A stretch of DNA of 64,000 bases from Diphasiastrum complanatum (taxonomy: Eukaryota; Streptophyta; Lycopodiopsida; Lycopodiales; Lycopodiaceae): positions 4,959,512 to 5,023,511 of the forward strand of contig CM055100.1 of NCBI GenBank assembly GCA_029204225.1, written 5' to 3'. Both the position numbers and the translations under genes were made by a program. The first letter of the stretch is position 1. Each line of letters opens with the position of its first letter. Positions 20,322-31,607 of the stretch are shown piece after piece. Under the pieces are notes generated by a model, which was given only the letters and a program-made list of their open reading frames with translations, had not been told where the DNA came from and searched no databases.

Positions 20322-20334
20322 CTCCTCCTCACTT
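20322..20334 (-). promoter_or_regulatory. Polypurine tract of copia D
   Basis: The minus strand reads AAGTGAGGAGGAG directly upstream of the 3' LTR, overlapping nothing but the base after the gag-pol stop. Confidence 0.9.
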
Positions 20335-23300
20335 CTAACTTGGCAAATCTAGTGTACATCTATCTACAATTCCAAGAGCATATCTTAACTTAAAAAATGG
20401 ATCTTTGGACAATGGTTTGGTTAAGATATCAGCTATGCATTCGGATGATGGTACATGATGTAGTTGCACTTCCTTGGATTGTACCTTCTCCCTCACAAAG
20501 TGGTGAGCTATCTCAATATGCTTTGTTCTAGCATGGAAGATAGGATTTGAAGCAATTTGTTGAGAAGCTTGATTGTCACAAAATATGTAAGGGATCTCCT
20601 CGGCCTCTAGCACATGTAGTTCCATCAAGAGTCTTCTTAGCCATAAGAGCTCTTTGGTTGTTGAAGTCAATGCCTTGTACTCGGCTTCACAAGAAGATAG
20701 TGAGATTGTATCTTGCTTTTTGGAAAGCCAAGATATCACTCCTCCACAAAGAAATGTTGCAAATGCACTAATGGACTTCCTATCCATCTTGTCACCTGCA
20801 AAATCTGAATCCGAGTAGGCTCTCAAGTGCAAGTTAGATCCTTCATAAAGTATACCAAAAAATCTAGTACTAGAAACATATCTAAGTACTCTCTTGGCAC
20901 TTTTCCAATGATGAATTAAAGGAGCTTGCATACTTTGACTCAACTTGCTTACACAAAAACTTAAGTCAGGTCTAGTGATGGTTAAATAGATTAGAGAGCC
21001 TATAAGCTTCCTAAAGAGAGTGATGTCCTCAAAGGATGCTTCATCACCTTCATTAGTTGCTTTCACAACATGCTCCATAGGGGTGTCAATCCCCTTACAA
21101 TCTTTCATACCAAATCTTTCAAGAATGGAAGTAGCATACTTAGATTGACTTATGAAAGTACAATTGCTACTTCTAGACACTTCTATCCCAAGTATAAACT
21201 TTAGGAAGCCTAGATCTACCATCTTGAACTCACTAGATAAGTCAACTTTTACTTTGCCTATGCCATCATCATCATTTCCTGTCATAATGATGTCATCAAC
21301 ATAAAGAACCAAAATGATGATCTTTCCTTCATTACATTTGAAATATAAAGAAGGTTCATAAGCACTTAGTACAAAGCCAAGGGAATAGAGAAAATCATGC
21401 AACCTAGAGTACCAAGCTCTAGGTGCTTGCTTCAAGCCATATAGGCTCTTCCTTAAGTAGCACACCTTTTGCTCCTCACCAATCTTGATGAAGCCCTCGG
21501 GTTGCATCATGTAGATTTCCTCTTCTAAGAAGCCATTCAAGAAGGCATTTGTCACATCCATTTGGTAGAGATCCCATTTGAACAAAGTAGCAATGCAAAT
21601 GATTAATCTAATAGTTACAAGCTTAGCTACAGGTGCAAATGTTTCTTCATAATCCAATCCTTTTATTTGAAGAAATCCCTTAGCAACAAGCCTAGCTTTG
21701 TATTTACTAATAGATCCATCTTGATTGTACTTAATTCTATAAATCCACTTACATGCAAGTGGTTTCTTTCCTCTTGGAAGATTTACAAGATTCCAAGTAT
21801 GATTTTCTTCTAATGCATCATACTCTACTTGCATTGCATCTCTCCAAACTTTAGATTTACATGCTTCTTCAAAAGATGATGGTTCTTCAATCAATGTAGC
21901 TAAAAAAGAGTAAGAGGTAGAAGATGTAGAGCCTTCCTTTTGCTTTCCCTTGTCCACATAGGTAAGCCTTGAGGGCTCGGCCTTGCTCCTTGATGATCTT
22001 CTTGGCCCCTTTTGACTTGGATCCAAATCTCCATCCTCGGGTTTGTCATGATCCTCCTCGGGTTTGTCAAGATCCTCCTCGGATTTGTCAAGATCTTCAA
22101 TGCACAATGGGTTAGATCCATTTGACAAGCTCTTAGCAAATTGTGACTCATCAAAAAGTACATCCTTGCTTACCTTTACTTTCTTGGATGTAGGATCATA
22201 TATCCTATATCCCTTGCTATTTTCTCCATAGCCAACAAAGATTCCTTTGAAGGAGGTAGCATCTTCTTTCCTTCTAGTCTCCAAAGGAATGTGTACATAA
22301 CAAGTACATCCAAAGATCTTAAAATATTTTACATTGGGTTTCTTATCAAACAAGGCTTGATAAGGTGAGATCCCATCTATAGCACTACTAGGAAGTCTAT
22401 TACACAAATAATTAGCACATGTTATGGCTTCTCCCCAAAATGAGATGGGAAGTGATGCATCAAGCCTCAAGGACTTTGCACACTCACATAGACTCCTATT
22501 TTTCCTCTCGGCCACCCCATTTTGTTGAGGGGTGTAGGAACAAGTGTATTGTAACTTAATACCATTGATCTCACAAAAGTCTTTCATTTTATTGGAGGTG
22601 TACTCTCCTCCATTATCACATCTTAGTGCTTTGATAGAAGTACTAAGTTGTTTCTCTACTAGAGACTTGAACTTAATGAAAGCTTCATAAACAAGATTTT
22701 TCTTTGATAGTAACTCAATCCATGTGAATCTAGTACAATCATCTATAAAAGTTACATACATCAAGGCACCTCCATTACTTGCATGTGAAAAACTATGTAC
22801 ATCAGAATGTATGAGATCCAAGGGAGAGAGAGATCTTGATGAAGATTTCTTGTAAGAAGATTTGTGTGACTTTGCAAGGCCACATGCCTCACACATTTTT
22901 CCACACTTCTTGAAAGCTCTTGGTAGGCCGAGAGCTAGTTCCTTGCTTGCCATTGACTCCATAGATTGAAGATTAGGATGGCCTAATCTCTTATGCCAAA
23001 GCTCCACTTGAGTTAGCTCCTCCCTAGCCAAGTTCACACTTTCACTTGCAACATTAGCATCCAACTTGAAAAGTCTACCTTGCTTAATGCCACTAGCTAT
23101 GCACTTATCATTTTTCAAGATGGAACAAACTCCATTCTTGAAATGTACATCTAGTCCATTGTCCATTAATTGTCCTACACTAAGCAAGTTTCTTGAAATG
23201 GTAGGAACATACAAAACATTATCTAGATCTATCCTTTTAGATGTGCCTAAACAAAGAGGTATAGATCCTATGCCATCTATCTTGCATGCTTGATCACTAG

Positions 23301-24315
23301 CAGTGTATATTGACTTCTTAGAGTCATTACAAGATAGAAGAGTAGAAAAATAATGCTTGTTAAAGGACATGTGGGAACTAGCCCCACTATCTATCCACCA
23401 TGTGTCTTGACTTGAAGTTGGTGTAGATGCAACCATTAAGGATGTGTTGAATCCATCCTCATATTCTTCCTCTTGAGCAATGTTCCCTTGATCTCCTTTG
23501 GCTTGTTGATTCTTCTTCAAGTAGCATTCTGAGGCAAAGTGTCCTTTCTTTCCACAAAAGAAACACTTTAGTTTTGCCTTGTTCTTCACTTTGCCTTTGG
23601 AGGTAGATCCTCCATTCTTCATCTCGGCCTCCTTGCCTTGATTTTTCTTGAATGGATTTTGCTTTTTCTTGCCTTTAGATGTAAAGTTAGCTTTCTCCTC
23701 TCCTCCATTAAGTGACATGCTATCCATTCTTGTCTTGAGGTGTAGAAGCCTACTCTCCTCGGCCACAAGAACATTGTGCAACTTTTCAATGGATGGAAGA
23801 GAGTCTTGAATGGCAAATGATTGGACTAAGTTGGTAAACTCATCACTTAGACCATTCAAAATGATTTGTACTAGTTCTTGATCTTGGATCTTCTCTCCTA
23901 TTGCACTTAACTCCTTGTTAAGAGATTTGATCCTAAGAACATACTCTTGTCCACTCTCTCCACTTCCTTTCATGCTTTGGAAAACTTGATTTCTTAGCAT
24001 GAGGATTCTTGAAGTATTGTTGGATTCATAAATGCTCTTTAATGAATCCCAAGCCTCTTTGGATGAGGTACAAGAAGACACCTCTTTCAAGAGGTCATTG
24101 CATACATTTAACTTTATGCAATGTAGAGCTAATCTTGCTCTCTTCTTGTATTTGGCTTGTTCTTGGGGAGTTTGAGGCTCTTCCTCTACTCCTTGAACTA
24201 TGTCATATAGATCATGGATCACTAGGAGTGATTCCATTCTCACTTTCCAAATGGAATAATTTGTGGAAGTGAGTCTCTCACTTGGTTCCATCAAATATCC
24301 ACCCATGGATGACAT
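20335..24315 (-). CDS. Copia D gag-pol polyprotein, intact (about 1326 aa)
   Basis: One open frame covers all domains. Positions from MSSMGG: gag 1-220; zinc knuckle CFFCGKKGHFASEC at about 250; protease WWIDSGASSHMS at about 304; pre-integrase LWHKRLGHPN near 430; integrase HSDVHS (501), LRCDNGGEY (564), NGVAERKNR (595); RT with YVDD near 1004; RNase H with DSDFAGD (1170), SLSSCEAEYKAL and HIEIAHHFVRE. The frame is open 10 codons further upstream, but the second copy (31607) is open only from MSSMGG because of a one-base difference, so that start is preferred. The protein is related to B but clearly a different family. All listed catalytic residues are present. Confidence 0.95.
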   Translation of the reverse strand: MSSMGGYLMEPSERLTSTNYSIWKVRMESLLVIHDLYDIVQGVEEEPQTPQEQAKYKKRARLALHCIKLNVCNDLLKEVSSCTSSKEAWDSLKSIYESNNTSRILMLRNQVFQSMKGSGESGQEYVLRIKSLNKELSAIGEKIQDQELVQIILNGLSDEFTNLVQSFAIQDSLPSIEKLHNVLVAEESRLLHLKTRMDSMSLNGGEEKANFTSKGKKKQNPFKKNQGKEAEMKNGGSTSKGKVKNKAKLKCFFCGKKGHFASECYLKKNQQAKGDQGNIAQEEEYEDGFNTSLMVASTPTSSQDTWWIDSGASSHMSFNKHYFSTLLSCNDSKKSIYTASDQACKIDGIGSIPLCLGTSKRIDLDNVLYVPTISRNLLSVGQLMDNGLDVHFKNGVCSILKNDKCIASGIKQGRLFKLDANVASESVNLAREELTQVELWHKRLGHPNLQSMESMASKELALGLPRAFKKCGKMCEACGLAKSHKSSYKKSSSRSLSPLDLIHSDVHSFSHASNGGALMYVTFIDDCTRFTWIELLSKKNLVYEAFIKFKSLVEKQLSTSIKALRCDNGGEYTSNKMKDFCEINGIKLQYTCSYTPQQNGVAERKNRSLCECAKSLRLDASLPISFWGEAITCANYLCNRLPSSAIDGISPYQALFDKKPNVKYFKIFGCTCYVHIPLETRRKEDATSFKGIFVGYGENSKGYRIYDPTSKKVKVSKDVLFDESQFAKSLSNGSNPLCIEDLDKSEEDLDKPEEDHDKPEDGDLDPSQKGPRRSSRSKAEPSRLTYVDKGKQKEGSTSSTSYSFLATLIEEPSSFEEACKSKVWRDAMQVEYDALEENHTWNLVNLPRGKKPLACKWIYRIKYNQDGSISKYKARLVAKGFLQIKGLDYEETFAPVAKLVTIRLIICIATLFKWDLYQMDVTNAFLNGFLEEEIYMMQPEGFIKIGEEQKVCYLRKSLYGLKQAPRAWYSRLHDFLYSLGFVLSAYEPSLYFKCNEGKIIILVLYVDDIIMTGNDDDGIGKVKVDLSSEFKMVDLGFLKFILGIEVSRSSNCTFISQSKYATSILERFGMKDCKGIDTPMEHVVKATNEGDEASFEDITLFRKLIGSLIYLTITRPDLSFCVSKLSQSMQAPLIHHWKSAKRVLRYVSSTRFFGILYEGSNLHLRAYSDSDFAGDKMDRKSISAFATFLCGGVISWLSKKQDTISLSSCEAEYKALTSTTKELLWLRRLLMELHVLEAEEIPYIFCDNQASQQIASNPIFHARTKHIEIAHHFVREKVQSKEVQLHHVPSSECIADILTKPLSKDPFFKLRYALGIVDRCTLDLPS

Positions 24316-24899
24316 TTTAGAATGAATGCTCTTTTTAAAAATCACAAAGATTTTTGAATTTTAAAAGATCTATGAAGTGGCCTAAAGCTTACTAGAATGC
24401 CTATAGGCTTGTCTCTATCAAACTAACACACAAGCTTGAATGATACTCAAAGATCTTACCAAAAATTTCTAGCTTTCACTCTCACAAAAAAAATTGCTTT
24501 ACACTTTTCTTAGAGATTTCACTTCAACTAAGGATCTGAACAAATCAGCCTCTTAGATCTGATCTTAGACTCTAAAAAGAAATGCTTCAATGATCCAAAA
24601 CACTATTTGGTCATAGGCATTAGTTAGAATGAATCTAGATCAATACTATGCTTCAAAAAGCACCAAAAATGAACTAGTATTGTGATTTTGGGACCAAAAA
24701 ACACAAAGTAACTTGAATTGAAAGTTGCTGTACGGTTTCACACGTGTGAAAAGTACATACACAGCCTCCAAGTCGTTTTGATCCAAATGATTACAAGCTA
24801 TCACTCTAGAAGAACTCGCCCTCACTAGTATTGGCCAAAAAACAAATTTTGCCAATGATCTTTACAAGATTTATGATTCAATGATCACTCTCTTACTTA
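24316..24899 (-). other. Untranslated leader of copia D
   Basis: About 580 bases between PBS and gag. It carries a full TTCACACGTGTGAA palindrome at 24737-24750. Short frames here look random. Confidence 0.7.
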
Positions 24900-24911
24900 G
24901 CTCTGATACCA
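24900..24911 (-). promoter_or_regulatory. Primer-binding site of copia D, intact copy
   Basis: The minus strand reads TGGTATCAGAGC directly after the middle LTR end at 24912. Confidence 0.93.
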
Positions 24912-25687
24912 TGATAAATTTTACAGTTTTTAGGACAATAATGATTGTACTTTACAATCATAGAGAGTTATTGGTTGCTTAATCAATGAATCTATCAAGT
25001 TCTACACATTAGATCTTGATCTAGATTCACTACACTTGGATTTAAGCAAGAGCAATGGATCAACACATCATTTTTTAGTGAGAGCGGCTTCACACTTGTG
25101 GAGTACTGTCCACTGTACGGCCTGCACCTGAAACAACAAGTACAATGATACTAGATAGCAATCATGCATAAAAATCACAAGACAAATGACTAGAAATCTC
25201 ACAAAAGTGTAGAGTGCAAAAGTCTCATCAATTTTCTTAGCAAAATGATGATCCTTTTATGGATCAAGTACATCCATGAGTCTGGTACAGTCCAGCAGGC
25301 CTTAACACGTGTGAAGAGTGCCACATCACTCATATCTATCCATTTGATCCATCCTTGATCCTTATCCAATAGTTGACCTTCTAGAATATGACTAAAATCC
25401 AAAAAGCTAGTCTCCTAGAATATAGGAATATTCCCTACAAAATAGGATCTAAGGAAAATGGTCAACTCTTATCTTCTAGTACTCTATACACACATGTGAA
25501 CATCCACTTGCCATGTGGGAGCATTTACTCATGCACATGCAAGGAAAAGCTAATTTGTAGGTGACTAGTCAACTTGACTAAAAACTAGTCATTTCATGTT
25601 CACACTAACTAGAATGATACAAAATCAATTTGGATATATACAAACATGAAAAGTACATCCTTTCACACATGGGAACATGCTCCACAC
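24912..25687 (-). repeat. Middle LTR of D, distal part (LTR offset 1-776 from its low-coordinate end)
   Basis: It matches 19459-20234 and 32203-32978 almost base for base, then breaks off after CTCCACAC, where the inverted gag-pol piece begins. Together with 28527-29064 it covers one LTR with an overlap of about 450 bp. It carries a CACACTTGTG variant where other copies have CACACGTGTG. Confidence 0.92.
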
Positions 25688-28526
25688 ATGAAGAATGGAG
25701 GATCTACCTCCAAAGGCAAAGTGAAGAACAAGGCAAAACTAAAGTGTTTCTTTTGTGGAAAGAAAGGACACTTTGCCTCAGAATGCTACTTGAAGAAGAA
25801 TCAACAAGCCAAAGGAGATCAAGGGAACATTGCTCAAGAGGAAGAATATGAGGATGGATTCAACACATCCTTAATGGTTGCATCTACACCAACTTCAAGT
25901 CAAGACACATGGTGGATAGATAGTGGGGCTAGTTCCCACATGTCCTTTAACAAGCATTATTTTTCTACTCTTCTATCTTGTAATGACTCTAAGAAGTCAA
26001 TATACACTGCTAGTGATCAAGCATGCAAGATAGATGGCATAGGATCTATACCTCTTTGTTTAGGCACATCTAAAAGGATAGATCTAGATAATGTTTTGTA
26101 TGTTCCTACCATTTCAAGAAACTTGCTTAGTGTAGGACAATTAATGGACAATGGACTAGATGTACATTTCAAGAATGGAGTTTGTTCCATCTTGAAAAAT
26201 GATAAGTGCATAGCTAGTGGCATTAAGCAAGGTAGACTTTTCAAGTTGGATGCTAATGTTGCAAGTGAAAGTGTGAACTTGGCTAGGGAGGAGCTAACTC
26301 AAGTGGAGCTTTGGCATAAGAGATTAGGCCATCCTAATCTTCAATCTATGGAGTCAATGGCAAGCAAGGAACTAGCTCTCGGCCTACCAAGAGCTTTCAA
26401 GAAGTGTGGAAAAATGTGTGAGGCATGTGGCCTTGCAAAGTCACACAAATCTTCTTACAAGAAATCTTCATCAAGATCTCTCTCTCCCTTGGATCTCATA
26501 CATTCTGATGTACATAGTTTTTCACATGCAAGTAATGGAGGTGCCTTGATGTATGTAACTTTTATAGATGATTGTACTAGATTCACATGGATTGAGTTAC
26601 TATCAAAGAAAAATCTTGTTTATGAAGCTTTCATTAAGTTCAAGTCTCTAGTAGAGAAACAACTTAGTACTTCTATCAAAGCACTAAGATGTGATAATGG
26701 AGGAGAGTACACCTCCAATAAAATGAAAGACTTTTGTGAGATCAATGGTATTAAGTTACAATACACTTGTTCCTACACCCCTCAACAAAATGGGGTGGCC
26801 GAGAGGAAAAATAGGAGTCTATGTGAGTGTGCAAAGTCCTTGAGGCTTGATGCATCACTTCCCATCTCATTTTGGGGAGAAGCCATAACATGTGCTAATT
26901 ATTTGTGTAATAGACTTCCTAGTAGTGCTATAGATGGGATCTCACCTTATCAAGCCTTGTTTGATAAGAAACCCAATGTAAAATATTTTAAGATCTTTGG
27001 ATGTACTTGTTATGTACACATTCCTTTGGAGACTAGAAGGAAAGAAGATGCTACCTCCTTCAAAGGAATCTTTGTTGGCTATGGAGAAAATAGCAAGGGA
27101 TATAGGATATATGATCCTACATCCAAGAAAGTAAAGGTAAGCAAGGATGTACTTTTTGATGAGTCACAATTTGCTAAGAGCTTGTCAAATGGATCTAACC
27201 CATTGTGCATTGAAGATCTTGACAAATCCGAGGAGGATCTTGACAAACCCGAGGAGGATCATGACAAACCCGAGGATGGAGATTTGGATCCAAGTCAAAA
27301 GGGGCCAAGAAGATCATCAAGGAGCAAGGCCGAGCCCTCAAGGCTTACCTATGTGGACAAGGGAAAGCAAAAGGAAGGCTCTACATCTTCTACCTCTTAC
27401 TCTTTTTTAGCTACATTGATTGAAGAACCATCATCTTTTGAAGAAGCATGTAAATCTAAAGTTTGGAGAGATGCAATGCAAGTAGAGTATGATGCATTAG
27501 AAGAAAATCATACTTGGAATCTTGTAAATCTTCCAAGAGGAAAGAAACCACTTGCATGTAAGTGGATTTATAGAATTAAGTACAATCAAGATGGATCTAT
27601 TAGTAAATACAAAGCTAGGCTTGTTGCTAAGGGATTTCTTCAAATAAAAGGATTGGATTATGAAGAAACATTTGCACCTGTAGCTAAGCTTGTAACTATT
27701 AGATTAATCATTTGCATTGCTACTTTGTTCAAATGGGATCTCTACCAAATGGATGTGACAAATGCCTTCTTGAATGGCTTCTTAGAAGAGGAAATCTACA
27801 TGATGCAACCCGAGGGCTTCATCAAGATTGGTGAGGAGCAAAAGGTGTGCTACTTAAGGAAGAGCCTATATGGCTTGAAGCAAGCACCTAGAGCTTGGTA
27901 CTCTAGGTTGCATGATTTTCTCTATTCCCTTGGCTTTGTACTAAGTGCTTATGAACCTTCTTTATATTTCAAATGTAATGAAGGAAAGATCATCATTTTG
28001 GTTCTTTATGTTGATGACATCATTATGACAGGAAATGATGATGATGGCATAGGCAAAGTAAAAGTTGACTTATCTAGTGAGTTCAAGATGGTAGATCTAG
28101 GCTTCCTAAAGTTTATACTTGGGATAGAAGTGTCTAGAAGTAGCAATTGTACTTTCATAAGTCAATCTAAGTATGCTACTTCCATTCTTGAAAGATTTGG
28201 TATGAAAGATTGTAAGGGGATTGACACCCCTATGGAGCATGTTGTGAAAGCAACTAATGAAGGTGATGAAGCATCCTTTGAGGACATCACTCTCTTTAGG
28301 AAGCTTATAGGCTCTCTAATCTATTTAACCATCACTAGACCTGACTTAAGTTTTTGTGTAAGCAAGTTGAGTCAAAGTATGCAAGCTCCTTTAATTCATC
28401 ATTGGAAAAGTGCCAAGAGAGTACTTAGATATGTTTCTAGTACTAGATTTTTTGGTATACTTTATGAAGGATCTAACTTGCACTTGAGAGCCTACTCGGA
28501 TTCAGATTTTGCAGGTGACAAGATGG
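25688..28526 (+). pseudogene. Inverted internal segment of copia D gag-pol (2839 bp)
   Basis: In plus orientation this is the same sequence as the minus-strand D region 20784-23622, of equal length. The open frame covers the late gag (MKNGGSTSKGKVKNK), zinc knuckle, protease, integrase and RT (LYVDDIIMTG) to the RNase H start (DSDFAGDKM), then reads a few codons into LTR sequence before a stop at 28570. It lacks the gag N-terminus, most of RNase H, and any LTR, PBS or PPT in its own orientation. It cannot act as an element. It forms a long inverted repeat with both neighbouring copies. Confidence 0.93.
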
Positions 28527-29064
28527 TTAGCAAAATTGATGATCCTTTTATGGATCAAGTACATCCATGAGTCTGGTACAGTCCAGCAGGCCTTCACACG
28601 TGTGAAGAGTGCCACATCACTCATATCTATCCATTTGATCCATCCTTGATCCTTATCCAATAGTTGACCTTCTAGAATATGACTAAAATCCAAAAAGCTA
28701 GTCTCCTAGAATATAGGAATATTCCCTACAAAATAGGATCTAAGGAAAATGGTCAACTCTTATCTTCTAGTACTCTATACACACATGTGAACATCCACTT
28801 GCCATGTGGGAGCATTTACTCATGCACATGCAAGGAAAAGCTAATTTGTAGGTGACTAGTCAACTTGACTAAAAACTAGTCATTTCATGTTCACACTAAC
28901 TAGAATGATACAAAATCAATTTGGATATATACAAACATGAAAAGTACATCCTTTCACACATGGGAAGATGCTCCACACGTGTGAAATCATATCATCAACA
29001 TATTCTAATGTTTGATCAATATTTTCATGAACCAATGTCAAGTGAGAAGTGACAATTTTCAACA
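28527..29064 (-). repeat. Middle LTR of D, proximal part (LTR offset about 327-863)
   Basis: It starts within the LTR (TTAGCAAAATTGATGATCC) straight after the inverted segment and runs to the LTR start at 29064, followed by the PPT. The 28527-28976 part duplicates 25238-25687. Confidence 0.92.
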
Positions 29065-29077
29065 CTCCTCCTCACTT

Positions 29078-29715
29078 CTAACTTGGCAAATCTAGTGTAC
29101 ATCTATCTACAATTCCAAGAGCATATCTTAACTTAAAAAATGGATCTTTGGACAATGGTTTGGTTAAGATATCAGCTATGCATTCGGATGATGGTACATG
29201 ATGTAGTTGCACTTCCTTGGATTGTACCTTCTCCCTCACAAAGTGGTGAGCTATCTCAATATGCTTTGTTCTAGCATGGAAGATAGGATTTGAAGCAATT
29301 TGTTGAGAAGCTTGATTGTCACAAAATATGTAAGGGATCTCCTCGGCCTCTAGCACATGTAGTTCCATCAAGAGTCTTCTTAGCCATAAGAGCTCTTTGG
29401 TTGTTGAAGTCAATGCCTTGTACTCGGCTTCACAAGAAGATAGTGAGATTGTATCTTGCTTTTTGGAAAGCCAAGATATCACTCCTCCACAAAGAAATGT
29501 TGCAAATGCACTAATGGACTTCCTATCCATCTTGTCACCTGCAAAATCTGAATCCGAGTAGGCTCTCAAGTGCAAGTTAGATCCTTCATAAAGTATACCA
29601 AAAAATCTAGTACTAGAAACATATCTAAGTACTCTCTTGGCACTTTTCCAATGATGAATTAAAGGAGCTTGCATACTTTGACTCAACTTGCTTACACAAA
29701 AACTTAAGTCAGGTT
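29078..29715 (-). pseudogene. Copia D second copy: RNase H end
   Basis: It matches residues from about KLSQSMQAPLIHHWKSAKRV to the C-terminus (LGIVDRCTLDLPS) of the intact D polyprotein, with DSDFAGD, CEAEYKAL and HIEIAHHF present. Upstream it is joined to integrase sequence by a 1451-bp deletion. The two halves are out of frame, so no complete polyprotein can be made. Confidence 0.93.
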
Positions 29716-31607
29716 ATGGCTTCTCCCCAAAATGAGATGGGAAGTGATGCATCAAGCCTCAAGGACTTTGCACACTCACATAGACTCCTATTTTTCCTCT
29801 CGGCCACCCCATTTTGTTGAGGGGTGTAGGAACAAGTGTATTGTAACTTAATACCATTGATCTCACAAAAGTCTTTCATTTTATTGGAGGTGTACTCTCC
29901 TCCATTATCACATCTTAGTGCTTTGATAGAAGTACTAAGTTGTTTCTCTACTAGAGACTTGAACTTAATGAAAGCTTCATAAACAAGATTTTTCTTTGAT
30001 AGTAACTCAATCCATGTGAATCTAGTACAATCATATATAAAAGTTACATACATCAAGGCACCTCCATTACTTGCATGTGAAAAACTATGTACATCAGAAT
30101 GTATGAGATCCAAGGGAGAGAGAGATCTTGATGAAGATTTCTTGTAAGAAGATTTGTGTGACTTTGCAAGGCCACATGCCTCACACATTTTTCCACACTT
30201 CTTGAAAGCTCTTGGTAGGCCGAGAGCTAGTTCCTTGCTTGCCATTGACTCCATAGATTGAAGATTAGGATGGCCTAATCTCTTATGCCAAAGCTCCACT
30301 TGAGTTAGCTCCTCCCTAGCCAAGTTCACACTTTCACTTGCAACATTAGCATCCAACTTGAAAAGTCTACCTTGCTTAATGCCACTAGCTATGCACTTAT
30401 CATTTTTCAAGATGGAACAAACTCCATTCTTGAAATGTACATCTAGTCCATTGTCCATTAATTGTCCTACACTAAGCAAGTTTCTTGAAATGGTAGGAAC
30501 ATACAAAACATTATCTAGATCTATCCTTTTAGATGTGCCTAAACAAAGAGGTATAGATCCTATGCCATCTATCTTGCATGCTTGATCACTAGCAGTGTAT
30601 ATTGACTTCTTAGAGTCATTACAAGATAGAAGAGTAGAAAAATAATGCTTGTTAAAGGACATGTGGGAACTAGCCCCACTATCTATCCACCATGTGTCTT
30701 GACTTGAAGTTGGTGTAGATGCAACCATTAAGGATGTGTTGAATCCATCCTCATATTCTTCCTCTTGAGCAATGTTCCCTTGATCTCCTTTGGCTTGTTG
30801 ATTCTTCTTCAAGTAGCATTCTGAGGCAAAGTGTCCTTTCTTTCCACAAAAGAAACACTTTAGTTTTGCCTTGTTCTTCACTTTGCCTTTGGAGGTAGAT
30901 CCTCCATTCTTCATCTCGGCCTCCTTGCCTTGATTTTTCTTGAATGGATTTTGCTTTTTCTTGCCTTTAGATGTAAAGTTAGCTTTCTCCTCTCCTCCAT
31001 TAAGTGACATGCTATCCATTCTTGTCTTGAGGTGTAGAAGCCTACTCTCCTCGGCCACAAGAACATTGTGCAACTTTTCAATGGATGGAAGAGAGTCTTG
31101 AATGGCAAATGATTGGACTAAGTTGGTAAACTCATCACTTAGACCATTCAAAATGATTTGTACTAGTTCTTGATCTTGGATCTTCTCTCCTATTGCACTT
31201 AACTCCTTGTTAAGAGATTTGATCCTAAGAACATACTCTTGTCCACTCTCTCCACTTCCTTTCATGCTTTGGAAAACTTGATTTCTTAGCATGAGGATTC
31301 TTGAAGTATTGTTGGATTCATAAATGCTCTTTAATGAATCCCAAGCCTCTTTGGATGAGGTACAAGAAGACACCTCTTTCAAGAGGTCATTGCATACATT
31401 TAACTTTATGCAATGTAGAGCTAATCTTGCTCTCTTCTTGTATTTGGCTTGTTCTTGGGGAGTTTGAGGCTCTTCCTCTACTCCTTGAACTATGTCATAT
31501 AGATCATGGATCACTAGGAGTGATTCCATTCTCACTTTCCAAATGGAATAATTTGTGGAAGTGAGTCTCTCACTTGGTTCCATCAAATATCCACCCATGG
31601 ATGACAT
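29716..31607 (-). pseudogene. Copia D second copy: gag, protease, integrase; RT deleted
   Basis: The frame starts at MSSMGGYLMEPSERL and is the same as intact D through gag, zinc knuckle, protease and integrase to FWGEAIT, where it meets a stop just past the deletion joint. The rest of integrase and nearly all RT are missing. One substitution is visible: the conserved FIDD after the first catalytic Asp reads FIYD. The product could at most be a gag-protease-partial integrase. Confidence 0.92.

Noticed and set aside
23066-23293. Several 60-90 codon frames antisense to copia gag-pol (also at 26017, 30358, 24009, 31301)
   Set aside because: They are mirror frames of the real polyprotein and repeat because the element repeats.
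24912-29064. Simple self-integration of D as the cause of the inverted segment
   Set aside because: Self-integration gives a 5-bp duplication; here about 450 bp of LTR is duplicated.
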